Under the pieces are notes generated by a model that did not search any database, was not told the DNA's origin, and saw nothing but the letters and a program-made list of their open reading frames with translations. A program made the position numbers and the translations under genes. From Candidatus Mediterraneibacter guildfordensis (GTDB taxonomy: Bacteria; Bacillota; Clostridia; Lachnospirales; Lachnospiraceae), in the NCBI GenBank assembly GCA_019112735.1, contig DXIS01000004.1, positions 30,970-94,969 of the forward strand: a stretch of DNA of 64,000 nucleotides, in the 5' to 3' direction. Shown one piece after another: positions 1 to 8,451 of the stretch; position 1 is the first letter of the stretch, and each line of letters begins with the position of its first letter.

Positions 1-921
1 GACGAGACAGACGATAAAGTTCCCCTGTTTCAGATCTTCCAAAAGGTCTTTCTTTATGATCGGCTCGTGATGGCCCCTTTTCAGGTTCTTGTAATACTTT
101 TTCTTCTCGTCGCGCATCATTACTTCCGCGCTGTTGACAAGTTTATCTACATCGATGCTTACTTTTTCCCATGCATATCCGACGGATGCCAGTCCGAGAC
201 TGATATTGTCGAGCTTTGTATGTGCAGCATACACCTGTTTCGTAAACTCTTCATAGCTGACATTTTCCGCCAGAACAAGATACTCATCCCCTGTCAGCCG
301 GTATACATCAGCGCTGTGGAAATGTTCCTGCAGCACCTCGCCGACACGGATCACGACCTCATCGCCATACTCGCGCCCGAATTCCTGGTTGAAATTCTTC
401 AGACCGTTGATATCCGCCGAAAGAGCTCCCAGCGACTTCAGCTTTGCTGCATCCACATTCTCAAGGTAGTCGACCAGGCTGTTCCGGTTAAGAAGTCCCG
501 TAAGGTCATCATGATAACTGAGATACTCCTGCTGCTTCTGCATCTTATGCAGGGCGATCGTCTGAGGAATATACGGAAGGACCGCACGCATCAGATCGAG
601 CGTGCATCCGCCACGGTGCACACCCGCCACCGCCATGACCGCCGTCACATCATCGCTGATCTGGCGGAATACGCTATAAGAGTCCGCAGTGGTATCCGTG
701 ATCTCCTCCTTGAGCCATTTCGGCTGCTGTTCAGAGGGCATGAGCTTCAGGCGGTCGCGCTGCCATTCTACATTCTCGGCGCACCACTCATAGATGGTTT
801 CAATATCGCCCTGCTCTTTTTCAATATAATAAGCGTACTCTGCATCATAGTAATCCCTTACTGTACTGAGGATATCATTTATAATATCCGTCAGAGAACG
901 CGGTCTGTAGCTCTCACTCAT
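1..921 (-). CDS. GGDEF-domain protein, probably GGDEF-EAL (3' end outside window)
   Basis: Cyclic-di-GMP signalling protein, incomplete because the gene runs off the window. About 150 N-terminal residues look like a GAF-type sensor region without membrane segments. A GGDEF domain follows: DDLTGLLNR, then NGLKNFN, then the signature position reads LTGDEY, so the first Gly of GGDEF is Thr. This points to weak or lost cyclase activity. The last visible residues (DLKQGNFIVCLV) resemble the start of an EAL phosphodiesterase domain, which would lie beyond position 1. The start ATG at 921 follows GGGAGAGG. Domain class is clear; catalytic state is inference. Confidence 0.75.
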   Translation of the reverse strand, partial: MSESYRPRSLTDIINDILSTVRDYYDAEYAYYIEKEQGDIETIYEWCAENVEWQRDRLKLMPSEQQPKWLKEEITDTTADSYSVFRQISDDVTAVMAVAGVHRGGCTLDLMRAVLPYIPQTIALHKMQKQQEYLSYHDDLTGLLNRNSLVDYLENVDAAKLKSLGALSADINGLKNFNQEFGREYGDEVVIRVGEVLQEHFHSADVYRLTGDEYLVLAENVSYEEFTKQVYAAHTKLDNISLGLASVGYAWEKVSIDVDKLVNSAEVMMRDEKKKYYKNLKRGHHEPIIKKDLLEDLKQGNFIVCLV

Positions 922-1048
922 TTTAGCCTCTCCCTGCATACATTCACTGAAAACGCAGGCATTTTTACCGAATATGGGATAAAAACACCATTTTATCAAA
1001 ATTACAATGCATTTTCATTTTAGTATAGGCGGACTGAAATTGCAATAC

Positions 1049-1090
1049 AAAAAAGGGGCGGATATGCCGCCTGACTGCATATCCGGCCCC
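1049..1090 (-). terminator. Intrinsic terminator after the DUF47 gene
   Basis: On the minus strand a GC-rich stem (1077-1090 pairing with 1055-1067, one bulge) is followed by six T. It lies just downstream of the DUF47 stop codon. Confidence 0.75.
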
Positions 1091-1107
1091 GTCTGAGCCT
1101 TTTATTC

Positions 1108-1731
1108 TTATGAATTCTTCATGATCACACTCTCGACCACATCCGCCGCATGCTCGCAGGCGTCCGCGCACCGCTCCAGATAGATGTAGATGTCTCTCCA
1201 TGCAATGATCTTAAGAGGATCCTGAGATTCCGTATAGAGTCTCCGGATGCTCTCCATGAACATCTTGTCCGCCTCTTCCTCCAGATCATTGATCCGGATG
1301 ACCAGCTGCTTTATGCTCTTTGAGCGTTTGAAATTCCTGAACTCCACGAGCAGTTCCTTGACCGCCTCGCAGCATCCGATAATGATGTCCGTCATCTTCA
1401 GGGCGTTCGGCTCGATCGTCCGGACATTGTTCATGTACACGCGGAGCATAACGTCCTCGACTTTATCCGTGATATTATCGATGTTCTGGCTGAGGGAAAC
1501 GATATCCTCGCGCTCGATGGGCGGCAGGAACTCCTTCGCCAGATGATCCAGCATGTCGTGTTTCTTCATATCCGCGCTGTGTTCCACCTCATGAAGGCGG
1601 TCCAGCTGCTCCTTCATGCTGTCCGGGTGGAAATCCGTAAGCGCCTCTTTCAGCATCTGCGCCGCGCGGCAGGAATCCTCCGCACATGCCACAAAATTAT
1701 CAAAATAAAATGAATCCTGTTTTTTTGCCAT
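1108..1731 (-). CDS. DUF47 / PhoU-like Pit accessory protein
   Basis: Soluble, all-helical protein of 207 residues of the DUF47 (UPF0111) family, distant relatives of PhoU that accompany low-affinity Pit phosphate transporters and are thought to modulate them. Charged helices such as HEVEHSADMKKHDMLDHL and NDLEEEADKMF carry the acidic and His residues typical of metal-binding PhoU bundles. The start ATG at 1731 follows AGGAGG; an upstream in-frame ATG at 1809 would run into the pit gene and has no such site. The pit gene ends 46 bp upstream, and both sit behind one promoter, so they form a two-gene operon. Confidence 0.85.
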   Translation of the reverse strand: MAKKQDSFYFDNFVACAEDSCRAAQMLKEALTDFHPDSMKEQLDRLHEVEHSADMKKHDMLDHLAKEFLPPIEREDIVSLSQNIDNITDKVEDVMLRVYMNNVRTIEPNALKMTDIIIGCCEAVKELLVEFRNFKRSKSIKQLVIRINDLEEEADKMFMESIRRLYTESQDPLKIIAWRDIYIYLERCADACEHAADVVESVIMKNS

Positions 1732-1777
1732 TTTCTTATCCTCCTGAATTCCATTCAAGACTTGTTTACCCACTGTC

Positions 1778-2830
1778 CTAGAATATGGTAATAAATATCT
1801 TTGCCACAACGAAACTGATCAGGCCGCACCCCGGAAATGTAAAGATCCAGGTCAGCATCATATCCTTTACCACGCCGAAATTGATGGCTGAGAGGCGCTT
1901 CACGGCCCCCACGCCCATGATGGCGCTGGTCTTCGTATGAGTAGTGGACACCGGGATGCCGAATACGCTTGACAGGAGCAGGCATACCGCTCCGGCAAGG
2001 TCCGCGGAGAATCCCTGGAACTTCTCAAGTTTCACCATGTCCATGCCCACGGATTTAATGATCTTCTCGCCGCCGACGCTGGTCCCAACGCCCATGACCA
2101 CGCTGCAAAGCAGCATGAGCCATACCGGGATCATCATCCCCTCCACGCTGCTCTGCCCGTTGCAGAAAGCCACGCCCAGGAAGAGAACGCCGATAAACTT
2201 CTGGCCGTCCTGCGCGCCGTGCATGAAGCTCATGAAAGCCGCGCCGAAGATCTGTGCCGCCGAAAAGAAACCGTTGGTCCTGCGCCGGTCCACGCCCGCG
2301 CAGATCACCGTAATGATCTTACAGATGATCCAGCCCATGAAGAAACCGAGCGCCAGGCTGAGCACCAGCCCGTAAAGTACTTTGACCCACTCGGCAAAAT
2401 TCACGCCGCCCACGCCGTTGTGGATGGCAATCGCAGCGCCCGTGAGGCCCGCGATCAGGCTGTGGCTCTCGCTGGTCGGGATGCCGAATACCGAAGCCGC
2501 CACACTGTACACCACGATGGAAAATAAAGCCGCGCACAGCGCGATCAGCGCCGCATCCGTCTGGCCGCCGAAATCAACCATGTTGCTGATCGTGGAAGCG
2601 ACCGAACTGTTGATCTTGGTCATCACCAGTACGCCGAGAAAATTGAACACCGCGCTCATCATGATCGCCGTCCTGACCTTCAGGCACCGGGTGGCAATGC
2701 AGGTGGCGATGGCGTTCGGTGCGTCTGTCCAGCCGTTTACAAATATCACGCCCAGTGTCAGCGCCACGGTCACAAGAAGGACCGGATTTGAGAACACCTG
2801 CTGGCAGAATCCTGCAAAAGAAACGTCCAT
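1778..2830 (-). CDS. pit: Pit-family inorganic phosphate transporter
   Basis: Integral membrane low-affinity phosphate permease (PiT/PHO4 family), 350 residues. The two family signature repeats are visible: FVNGWTDAPNAIATCIATR near residue 30 and SVFGIPVSTTHTKTSAIMGVG near residue 300, together with GIPTSESHSLIAGLTGA in the middle and about ten hydrophobic segments. The start ATG at 2830 follows AGGAG at good spacing. It is the first gene of an operon with the DUF47 accessory protein, the usual pairing in Firmicutes. Shorter than E. coli PitA because it lacks the long central loop. Confidence 0.9.
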   Translation of the reverse strand: MDVSFAGFCQQVFSNPVLLVTVALTLGVIFVNGWTDAPNAIATCIATRCLKVRTAIMMSAVFNFLGVLVMTKINSSVASTISNMVDFGGQTDAALIALCAALFSIVVYSVAASVFGIPTSESHSLIAGLTGAAIAIHNGVGGVNFAEWVKVLYGLVLSLALGFFMGWIICKIITVICAGVDRRRTNGFFSAAQIFGAAFMSFMHGAQDGQKFIGVLFLGVAFCNGQSSVEGMMIPVWLMLLCSVVMGVGTSVGGEKIIKSVGMDMVKLEKFQGFSADLAGAVCLLLSSVFGIPVSTTHTKTSAIMGVGAVKRLSAINFGVVKDMMLTWIFTFPGCGLISFVVAKIFITIF

Positions 2831-2944
2831 ATATTTCTCCTTTTTTCTTTCTTTGTAAAATATGCCCGCTTTCATCCGGACACAGAATTCTGCGCAAAAA
2901 AACCGGCCTGTTTCCGCCAGGTCGTTTTACGCAAAATTTACTTA

Positions 2945-2973
2945 AATATAACATCCGCCCCCCGCGGTGTCAA
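2945..2973 (-). promoter_or_regulatory. Promoter of pit operon
   Basis: Minus strand: -35 TTGACA (2968-2973), 17-bp spacer, -10 TATATT (2945-2950). Near-consensus sigma-A promoter about 115 bp upstream of the pit start. Confidence 0.75.
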
Positions 2974-3002
2974 CGAAAGCCTGTTTTCTTAGCAGAAATA
3001 TA

Positions 3003-3030
3003 GCGGGCGGCTGTTCTGTCAGCCGCCCGC
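3003..3030 (-). terminator. Terminator-like hairpin after coaX
   Basis: Perfect 11-bp GC stem (3003-3013 with 3020-3030) with a 6-nt loop, 18 bp past the coaX stop. The T-rich tail on the minus strand is short (TATATTTC), so efficiency is uncertain. Confidence 0.55.
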
Positions 3031-3047
3031 CGTTTTCATATCCTTAT

Positions 3048-3830
3048 TTACCTGTGATGCGCCTTATCCGCGTTCTTCCGGTAGATGACTGCCAGCCCTT
3101 TCAGAAGCAGGTTGTCGTCAAGGATCACCTTTTTCCTGCAGTACGGGACGATCTTCTCCGCCAGGCCGCCGGTGGCGATCACCGTCGGGTCGCCTTCCAG
3201 CTCATCCGACAGCCGTTCAATGATCCCGTCGATTGCCGCCGCCGCGCTGTAGATCACTCCGCTCTTCATACAGTCCACCGTATTTTTCCCGATGATGTGC
3301 TGGGGCGCCTCCAGACTGATGCCGCCCAGCTGGGATGCATTCGCAGTCAGAGAATCAAGGGATACCCCGATCCCGGGATAGATCATGCCGCCGACATAAT
3401 TCTTGTCCTTGTCGATCACGCACACCGTATTGGCCGTCCCCATATCGAAGATGAGCAGCGGTGCGGGATATTCCGCCAGAGCCGCCACCGAATCCACCAC
3501 CAGGTCGCTGCCGAGCTGCGCCGGATTGTCGATCCGGATATTCAGCCCCGTCTTAATGCCCGCGCCTACGACCAGCGGCTCCTTCTTCAGGATCTTCTCC
3601 ACCGCCAGTTTGACCGCCGTTGTGATCTGCGGCACCACCGAGGAGATGATCCCGCCTTCCAGATCCGTGCGTTTAATATGATAAATGTCGAGTACATTTT
3701 TAATATCAATGGCATACTCCAGCTCCGTCTTCGTGCGGACCGTGGAAAGCCGCTCAACAAATTCGCAGTCTTTCCCATTGATGCACCCGATCACGATATT
3801 TGTATTGCCAATATCAACTGCCAGGATCAT
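3048..3830 (-). CDS. coaX: Type III pantothenate kinase
   Basis: Phosphorylates pantothenate, the first step of coenzyme A synthesis; cytoplasmic. 260 residues, normal for CoaX. The N-terminal ASKHA phosphate-binding motif MILAVDIGNTNIVIG, the central DMGTANTVCVID and PGIGVSLDSL motifs, and the late VIATGGLAEKI motif are all present. The start at 3830 is chosen because it begins exactly at the family N-terminus; the reading frame stays open further upstream but overlaps the neighbour. It starts 2 bp after the stop of the ECF S-component gene, so the two are translationally coupled. With coaBC upstream this forms a pantothenate uptake and CoA synthesis operon. Confidence 0.93.
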   Translation of the reverse strand: MILAVDIGNTNIVIGCINGKDCEFVERLSTVRTKTELEYAIDIKNVLDIYHIKRTDLEGGIISSVVPQITTAVKLAVEKILKKEPLVVGAGIKTGLNIRIDNPAQLGSDLVVDSVAALAEYPAPLLIFDMGTANTVCVIDKDKNYVGGMIYPGIGVSLDSLTANASQLGGISLEAPQHIIGKNTVDCMKSGVIYSAAAAIDGIIERLSDELEGDPTVIATGGLAEKIVPYCRKKVILDDNLLLKGLAVIYRKNADKAHHR

Positions 3831-3832
3831 AA

Positions 3833-4513
3833 CTAAAAGCCCAGCCTTTCCCTTATATTCTTCTTCATCAGCACTTTCCCGATGCAAAGCGTCAGGACGC
3901 CCGCGACGATAGCCTCGGGCACGCCGTTTATTCCGATCACGGACAGGATGAATGTGTACACCGCCGAAGACGCCACATCATTTGCCTGTGCATAGGCGTC
4001 TCTGAAGAAAAGAAAGATCATATTCATGACCAGCAGAGTGTTCACCAGCGCGCCCGATATGCCCGCCAGCACCAGGCCGATGCCCGATACGCCCTTCTTC
4101 TTCGTCTCTTCACTGACAAACCGCATGACCAGCTTATAGACATAAAACGGAACAATCCCCACCAGGATGCGCGGGATGAAGCAGATGATCACACTCCCGA
4201 TCCCGCCGCTGAATTCGCCCAGGTTGTAAAAAGGCGTGAAAACGAACGACGTGACCGTCGGATTGACCGTATTATTGATAAAACTTGTCAGGCCGAAAAG
4301 AAATCCGAGCGCGCCGCCCTTCTTCGGCCCCATCAGCAGTGAAGCGATAATGACCGGGATGTGGATGATGGTCGCCCGTGTAAATCCCAGCGGTATATAG
4401 CCAAGAAAGGGGGTGAAAGCCATAATGCATATGATCGCGCCGAAGATCGCCACCTGGACCATGCTTATGGTACTGTATCTGCTTCCTGCATGTTTCTGTA
4501 TTGAATTGTTCAT
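3833..4513 (-). CDS. ECF transporter S component, probably pantothenate-specific (PanT-like)
   Basis: Substrate-binding membrane subunit of an energy-coupling-factor transporter, 226 residues with about six hydrophobic segments. The family pattern is visible: VAIFGAIICIMAFTPFLG, then HIPVIIASLLMGPKKGGALG. S components show their substrate mainly by context; here the gene lies between coaBC and coaX, so pantothenate is the best guess. The shared EcfA/EcfT module is not in this window. The ATG at 4513 follows AGGGAGGAC. Folate or another vitamin cannot be excluded from sequence alone. Confidence 0.8.
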   Translation of the reverse strand: MNNSIQKHAGSRYSTISMVQVAIFGAIICIMAFTPFLGYIPLGFTRATIIHIPVIIASLLMGPKKGGALGFLFGLTSFINNTVNPTVTSFVFTPFYNLGEFSGGIGSVIICFIPRILVGIVPFYVYKLVMRFVSEETKKKGVSGIGLVLAGISGALVNTLLVMNMIFLFFRDAYAQANDVASSAVYTFILSVIGINGVPEAIVAGVLTLCIGKVLMKKNIRERLGF

Positions 4514-4578
4514 AATTATTGTCCTCCCTGTTATCATTCCCCGTCCGGGGATACAATACATGAGTCTCTGTCTCTCTG

Positions 4579-5778
4579 TTACTTCGCTTCTCTCAGTTTC
4601 ATGATCCGGTCAAGGATCCTTCCGGCTGTCTCCTCTTTCGACAATTTCCCGAGTGAGATCTCCTCCGATCCTGTGACCAGGGTCACCACGTTCGTGTCGC
4701 CTCCAAAACCGGCGCCCTCCACGCGCAGGCTGTTGGCCACGATCATGTCGAGATGCTTCTTTTCAAGCTTCTTCCGGGCATTCTCCAGCAGATCCTCCGT
4801 CTCCATGGCGAATCCGCACAGGGTCTGTCCCGGCTGCCGGTGTCCGCCCAGATACGCAAGAATGTCCTGCGTGCGCTCCAGTTCCAGCACCAGCTCTCCT
4901 TCCGACTTCTTGACCTTCTGACTGCTCACGGCTTTCGGCCGGTAATCAGCCACCGCAGCAGCCTTGATAATGATGTCCTGCTCCGGTGAGCGCTGCGTCA
5001 CCGCCTCGAACATTTCCTCCGCCGACTTCACCGGAACGGTCTGTACGAATACCGGTTTCTCAAGCGCGGTCTCCCCGCTCACAAGCGTCACGTCCGCGCC
5101 GCGTCTCGCCGCCATTTTCGCGATGGCATATCCCATCTTTCCGGTGGAGTGGTTCGTGATATACCGCACCGGGTCGATGGCTTCCTGCGTCGGCCCTGCG
5201 GTCACCAGGACCTTCAGCCCGGCCATATCCTTCTCACAGGCGGTCTCCTGCAGGATGTATTCCAGCAGAAGCTCCGGCTCCGGCATCTTGCCCGCGCCCG
5301 TATCCCCGCACGCCAGATATCCCACTGCCGGGCTGATGACCTCGTACCCGTAGCGGCGCAGCGTCTCCAGATTGTCTTGGACGATGGGATTCTCGAACAT
5401 ATTGGTGTTCATGGCCGGCGCGATAATCTTCCTGCATCTGCAGGCCATCACCGTCGTCGTCAGCATGTCGTCCGCGATGCCGTGGGCGATCTTGCCGATC
5501 ACGTCGGCGCTCGCCGGAGCGATCATCACCACGTCCGCCTGTTTTGCCAGCGATACATGCTCCACACTGAACTCAAAATTCCGGTCAAAGGTGTCCACCA
5601 GACACTTATTGCCGGTCAGCGTCTCGAATGTGATCGGGTTGATAAAGTTCACGGCATTCTGCGTCATCAGCACATGCACATCCGCCTGTAGCTTCTTCAG
5701 CGCACTGGCAAGATACGCCGTCTTGTACGCCGCGATGCTCCCGGACACACCCAGAAGGACGGTCTTCCCTTTCAGCAT
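4579..5778 (-). CDS. coaBC: Bifunctional phosphopantothenoylcysteine decarboxylase / phosphopantothenate-cysteine ligase
   Basis: Makes 4'-phosphopantetheine from phosphopantothenate and cysteine in CoA synthesis. 399 residues. N-terminal CoaC flavoprotein domain (about 1-180): GVSGSIAAYK FMN site, EHVSLAKQAD with the active-site His, PAMNTNMFENP, and YLACGDTGAGKMPEP with the catalytic Cys. C-terminal CoaB ligase domain (about 190-395): VTAGPTQEAIDPVRYI, NHSTGKMG, IIKAAAVADYRP and KVKKSEGEL. First gene of the operon leading into the ECF S component and coaX, reading from a consensus promoter. Confidence 0.95.
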   Translation of the reverse strand: MLKGKTVLLGVSGSIAAYKTAYLASALKKLQADVHVLMTQNAVNFINPITFETLTGNKCLVDTFDRNFEFSVEHVSLAKQADVVMIAPASADVIGKIAHGIADDMLTTTVMACRCRKIIAPAMNTNMFENPIVQDNLETLRRYGYEVISPAVGYLACGDTGAGKMPEPELLLEYILQETACEKDMAGLKVLVTAGPTQEAIDPVRYITNHSTGKMGYAIAKMAARRGADVTLVSGETALEKPVFVQTVPVKSAEEMFEAVTQRSPEQDIIIKAAAVADYRPKAVSSQKVKKSEGELVLELERTQDILAYLGGHRQPGQTLCGFAMETEDLLENARKKLEKKHLDMIVANSLRVEGAGFGGDTNVVTLVTGSEEISLGKLSKEETAGRILDRIMKLREAK

Positions 5779-5824
5779 AAACTGCCCCCTTTCTTCTTTG
5801 CCTTATCTTGTCTGATCCGGGTTT

Positions 5825-5853
5825 ATTATAGGGCAGAAAACGGGAAAACGCAA
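5825..5853 (-). promoter_or_regulatory. Promoter of coaBC operon
   Basis: Minus strand: -35 TTGCGT (5848-5853), 17-bp spacer, -10 TATAAT (5825-5830), about 45 bp upstream of the coaBC ATG. Confidence 0.7.
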
Positions 5854-6030
5854 CCGCTAATCCACGTCTGCCGGAAGCTGGATTTTTGCCTGCTGTTGCT
5901 TTTCCTTCATTTCCATGTTATACTATCCCACGTTGCAGACCCGCATCAAACCAAGGTCTGCCGGCGATTCCCGCCGTTAAGGGAAGACAGGAAAGCCTTT
6001 CACTGGAAGCCTTTCCTGCCCGCTCAGGCG

Positions 6031-6073
6031 CGTGTGTTCGAGACCTTCCACACGTAAAACAAAACTAAAGGAG
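6031..6073 (+). promoter_or_regulatory. preQ1 class I riboswitch upstream of queT
   Basis: The sequence matches the compact preQ1-I aptamer. P1 is CGTGTG (6031-6036) paired with CACACG (6049-6054). The loop keeps TTC, AG and a C at the position of the ligand-pairing cytosine of the B. subtilis aptamer (6048). The A-rich tail TAAAACAAAACTAA forms the pseudoknot strand. The tail runs directly into AAGGAG, the queT ribosome binding site, so translational control is likely. A further hairpin (5988-5995 with 6011-6018) lies just upstream. Identification is from pattern; no covariance search was run. Confidence 0.8.
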
Positions 6074-6082
6074 AACAGAATC

Positions 6083-6583
6083 ATGAAAAAAGATCAACAG
6101 TCACGCGTGCGTTTCATCGCACAGGCGGCCATGATCGCCGCCATCTACGTTGTGCTGACCCTGCTCGGCGCATCATTCAGTTACGGAGAAGTTCAGGTCC
6201 GGATATCCGAGGCGCTGACGATCCTCCCGGTATTTACCCCCGCAGCAATCCCAGGCGTATTTTTAGGATGCCTGCTCAGCAACATCCTCGGCGGATGTGT
6301 CCTTCCGGATATTATCTTCGGAAGCCTGGCGACCCTGATCGGCGCGGTCTTTACCTGGATGCTCCGGAACCAGAGCCGTTTCCTGGCCCCGCTTCCGCCC
6401 ATCATCGCCAACACAGTCATCGTACCTTTCGTACTGAAATACGCCTATATGACGCCGCTCCCGATCCCGTTTATGATGCTGACCGTAGGAATCGGCGAGG
6501 TTATCTCCTGCGGAGTCCTGGGACTGATCCTGCACGCTGCGCTTGGCAGATACAGGGGCGTCCTTTTTGCAGAACGATCCTGA
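6083..6583 (+). CDS. queT: QueT family queuosine-precursor ECF transporter S component
   Basis: Membrane protein of 166 residues that takes up a queuosine precursor (preQ0/preQ1) as the S component of an ECF transporter. The family motif GEVQVRISEALTILPVFTPAAIPGVFLGCLLSN is mostly visible around residue 35 onward, followed by GSLATLIGA. The ATG at 6083 is chosen because AAAGGAG precedes it; the frame is open upstream to 6032 but that stretch is the riboswitch. Single-gene unit ending in a strong bidirectional terminator. Supplies the modified base for tRNA wobble position 34. Confidence 0.9.
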   Translation: MKKDQQSRVRFIAQAAMIAAIYVVLTLLGASFSYGEVQVRISEALTILPVFTPAAIPGVFLGCLLSNILGGCVLPDIIFGSLATLIGAVFTWMLRNQSRFLAPLPPIIANTVIVPFVLKYAYMTPLPIPFMMLTVGIGEVISCGVLGLILHAALGRYRGVLFAERS

Positions 6584-6588
6584 ATAGA

Positions 6589-6620
6589 AAAACGGCAACC
6601 AAAAAGGTTGCCGTTTTTTT
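6589..6620. terminator. Bidirectional terminator between queT and the Na/Pi gene
   Basis: Perfect 12-bp stem (6589-6600 with 6606-6617) flanked by A and T runs on both sides, so it can serve the converging queT and Na/Pi transcripts. Confidence 0.9.
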
Positions 6621-6628
6621 ATTCCGGA

Positions 6629-8437
6629 TCACTCAACTTCCTCCGGCTCCATGCTCCGCATATGGCTTTCGCTCACCGCAATATCATATTTCTTACGATA
6701 TTCTGCGTAGTATTCCTGATACTCCCGGCCGTCTCCCGCATAGACCCTGGAATCATGGATATGAAGGTCGTCCCCTTTCTCCCCGGATTTCAGCAGTGCG
6801 ACCACCACGCCTGCACAGTGGGCCGCGATCCTCGAGAAACTGTTCAGCAGATCATTAAATACCGCTCCCTGCTCCAGTCCGCAGGTTCCGTTGCTGAGGC
6901 GGATCACATGGCTGTGTTTCAGATTCTCACACAGATCCGTGATCACGACGCCCAGCGGCGCCACTTTCTTCGCTTCCTCTGTATCTTCATCCAGGAACAC
7001 CCGGCAGGTCACATTGATGATCTCGCGCACCGCTTCCATCACCACATTCAGCTCATCCCACGCCGCGCCGGAGAATCCGGTGTGCTGCTCATGCATCTCG
7101 TTGGACATATGCGCGATGCCTGCCGCATGATCGCCGATGCGCTCAAAGTCGCTGATCGTGCTCAGATACAGGGATACATGACGGGTCTGGGATGAAGTCA
7201 TCTCCTTCTTCGTCAGTTTCATGAGATACATGCCAAGCTTCGTCTCATATTTATCGATCAGATCTTCTTTTCTCTGCACCTTTTCATATTTATCCGGCTG
7301 GAAGTCATTGAGCAGGTTCAGCGCCCGGTTTACATTCTTCCGGACTTTCTTTGCCATCCCCGCCATCACGCGGTGGCACTGGCCGATCGCCACGGCCGGA
7401 TATGTAACAAGACGCTCATCCAGGAGATCGAAATCGGACTCGTCTTCCATCTCCTCTTTCGTATCTTTCACCAGCCGGCACACAAGGGCTTCCAGTTTCG
7501 GGATGAACGGGAACAGGACGCATACCGTCGCCACGCGGAAGATCGTATTGATCAGCGCAATCGACACCGGCGTCATGATCATATCCATAAATGTAAAATG
7601 TACGACCGCGTTGACCGCATAGAAAGCGATCCCCCAGAAGGTCATTCCGAACAGGTCGTTTATCAGGTAGACGAGCGCGGTCCGCTTGCCGTTTTTATTG
7701 GCGCTGATCCCGGAGATCAGCACCGGACAGGCCGCGCCGACCCCGATGCCCAGTACGATCGGGAATGCGCTGGCAAAGGTCAGGATGCCCGTCACGGACA
7801 GCGCCTGCAGCACACCGACCGCCGCCGAAGCGCTCTGAATCACCGCCGTGAACAGGATGCCCACGAGAATGCCCATGAGCGGATTCGAGAACATGGTCAG
7901 CATGTTTGTAAACGCTTCGTTGCTCCGGAGCGGTTCAACCGCCCCGCTCATGGTCTGCATCCCGAACATCAGGATCGCAAACCCGAGCATGATGTTGCCC
8001 ACATTTTTATAGACCGACCGCTTGCAGAACATCCGCAGGATGATCCCGCCCACAGCCACGATCGCCGTGATCGTTGCCGTTGACAGGATCTTTGCGATGC
8101 CGCTTGACCCGTCGATATAGGACAGACAGAGGATCCATCCCGTGATACTTGTTCCGATATTGGCGCCCATGATGATGCCGATCGCCTGTCTGAGCTTCAT
8201 CATCATGGAGTTCACGAATCCGATGACCATCACCGTCGTCGCGGATGAAGACTGGATCACACAGGTCACGCCTGCGCCCAGCGCCACGCCTTTGAGCGGC
8301 GTGTTCGTCATCTTATACAGGAACGCCTCCAGTTTATTCCCCGCTACCAGTTTCAGCGCGTCTCCCATGAGCATCATCCCGTACAGGAACATTGCCACAC
8401 CGCTCAAAAGAGCCACGACCATTGAAAATACTTCCAT
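6629..8437 (-). CDS. Na/Pi cotransporter family protein with PhoU-like C-terminal domain
   Basis: 602-residue membrane protein of the NptA/PF02690 family. The first about 310 residues hold two inverted Na/Pi repeats with QSSSATTVMVIGFVNS and QSASAAVGVLQAL as signature QSS-type motifs, with MGANIGTSITGWIL between them. Residues about 340-560 form a cytoplasmic PhoU-like helical bundle (YLSTISDFERIGDHAAGIAH). Such proteins are proposed to move phosphate with sodium; substrate is not proven here. The ATG at 8437 follows GGAAGAG, and the gene begins 14 bp after the preceding stop, so it is probably the last gene of the nadA-led series. Confidence 0.85.
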   Translation of the reverse strand: MEVFSMVVALLSGVAMFLYGMMLMGDALKLVAGNKLEAFLYKMTNTPLKGVALGAGVTCVIQSSSATTVMVIGFVNSMMMKLRQAIGIIMGANIGTSITGWILCLSYIDGSSGIAKILSTATITAIVAVGGIILRMFCKRSVYKNVGNIMLGFAILMFGMQTMSGAVEPLRSNEAFTNMLTMFSNPLMGILVGILFTAVIQSASAAVGVLQALSVTGILTFASAFPIVLGIGVGAACPVLISGISANKNGKRTALVYLINDLFGMTFWGIAFYAVNAVVHFTFMDMIMTPVSIALINTIFRVATVCVLFPFIPKLEALVCRLVKDTKEEMEDESDFDLLDERLVTYPAVAIGQCHRVMAGMAKKVRKNVNRALNLLNDFQPDKYEKVQRKEDLIDKYETKLGMYLMKLTKKEMTSSQTRHVSLYLSTISDFERIGDHAAGIAHMSNEMHEQHTGFSGAAWDELNVVMEAVREIINVTCRVFLDEDTEEAKKVAPLGVVITDLCENLKHSHVIRLSNGTCGLEQGAVFNDLLNSFSRIAAHCAGVVVALLKSGEKGDDLHIHDSRVYAGDGREYQEYYAEYRKKYDIAVSESHMRSMEPEEVE

Positions 8438-8451
8438 AATTACTCTCTTCC

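Noticed and set aside
67..1023. 318-codon plus frame at the left edge
   Set aside because: Opposite strand encodes a recognisable GGDEF domain; this frame has no motif and crosses its promoter.
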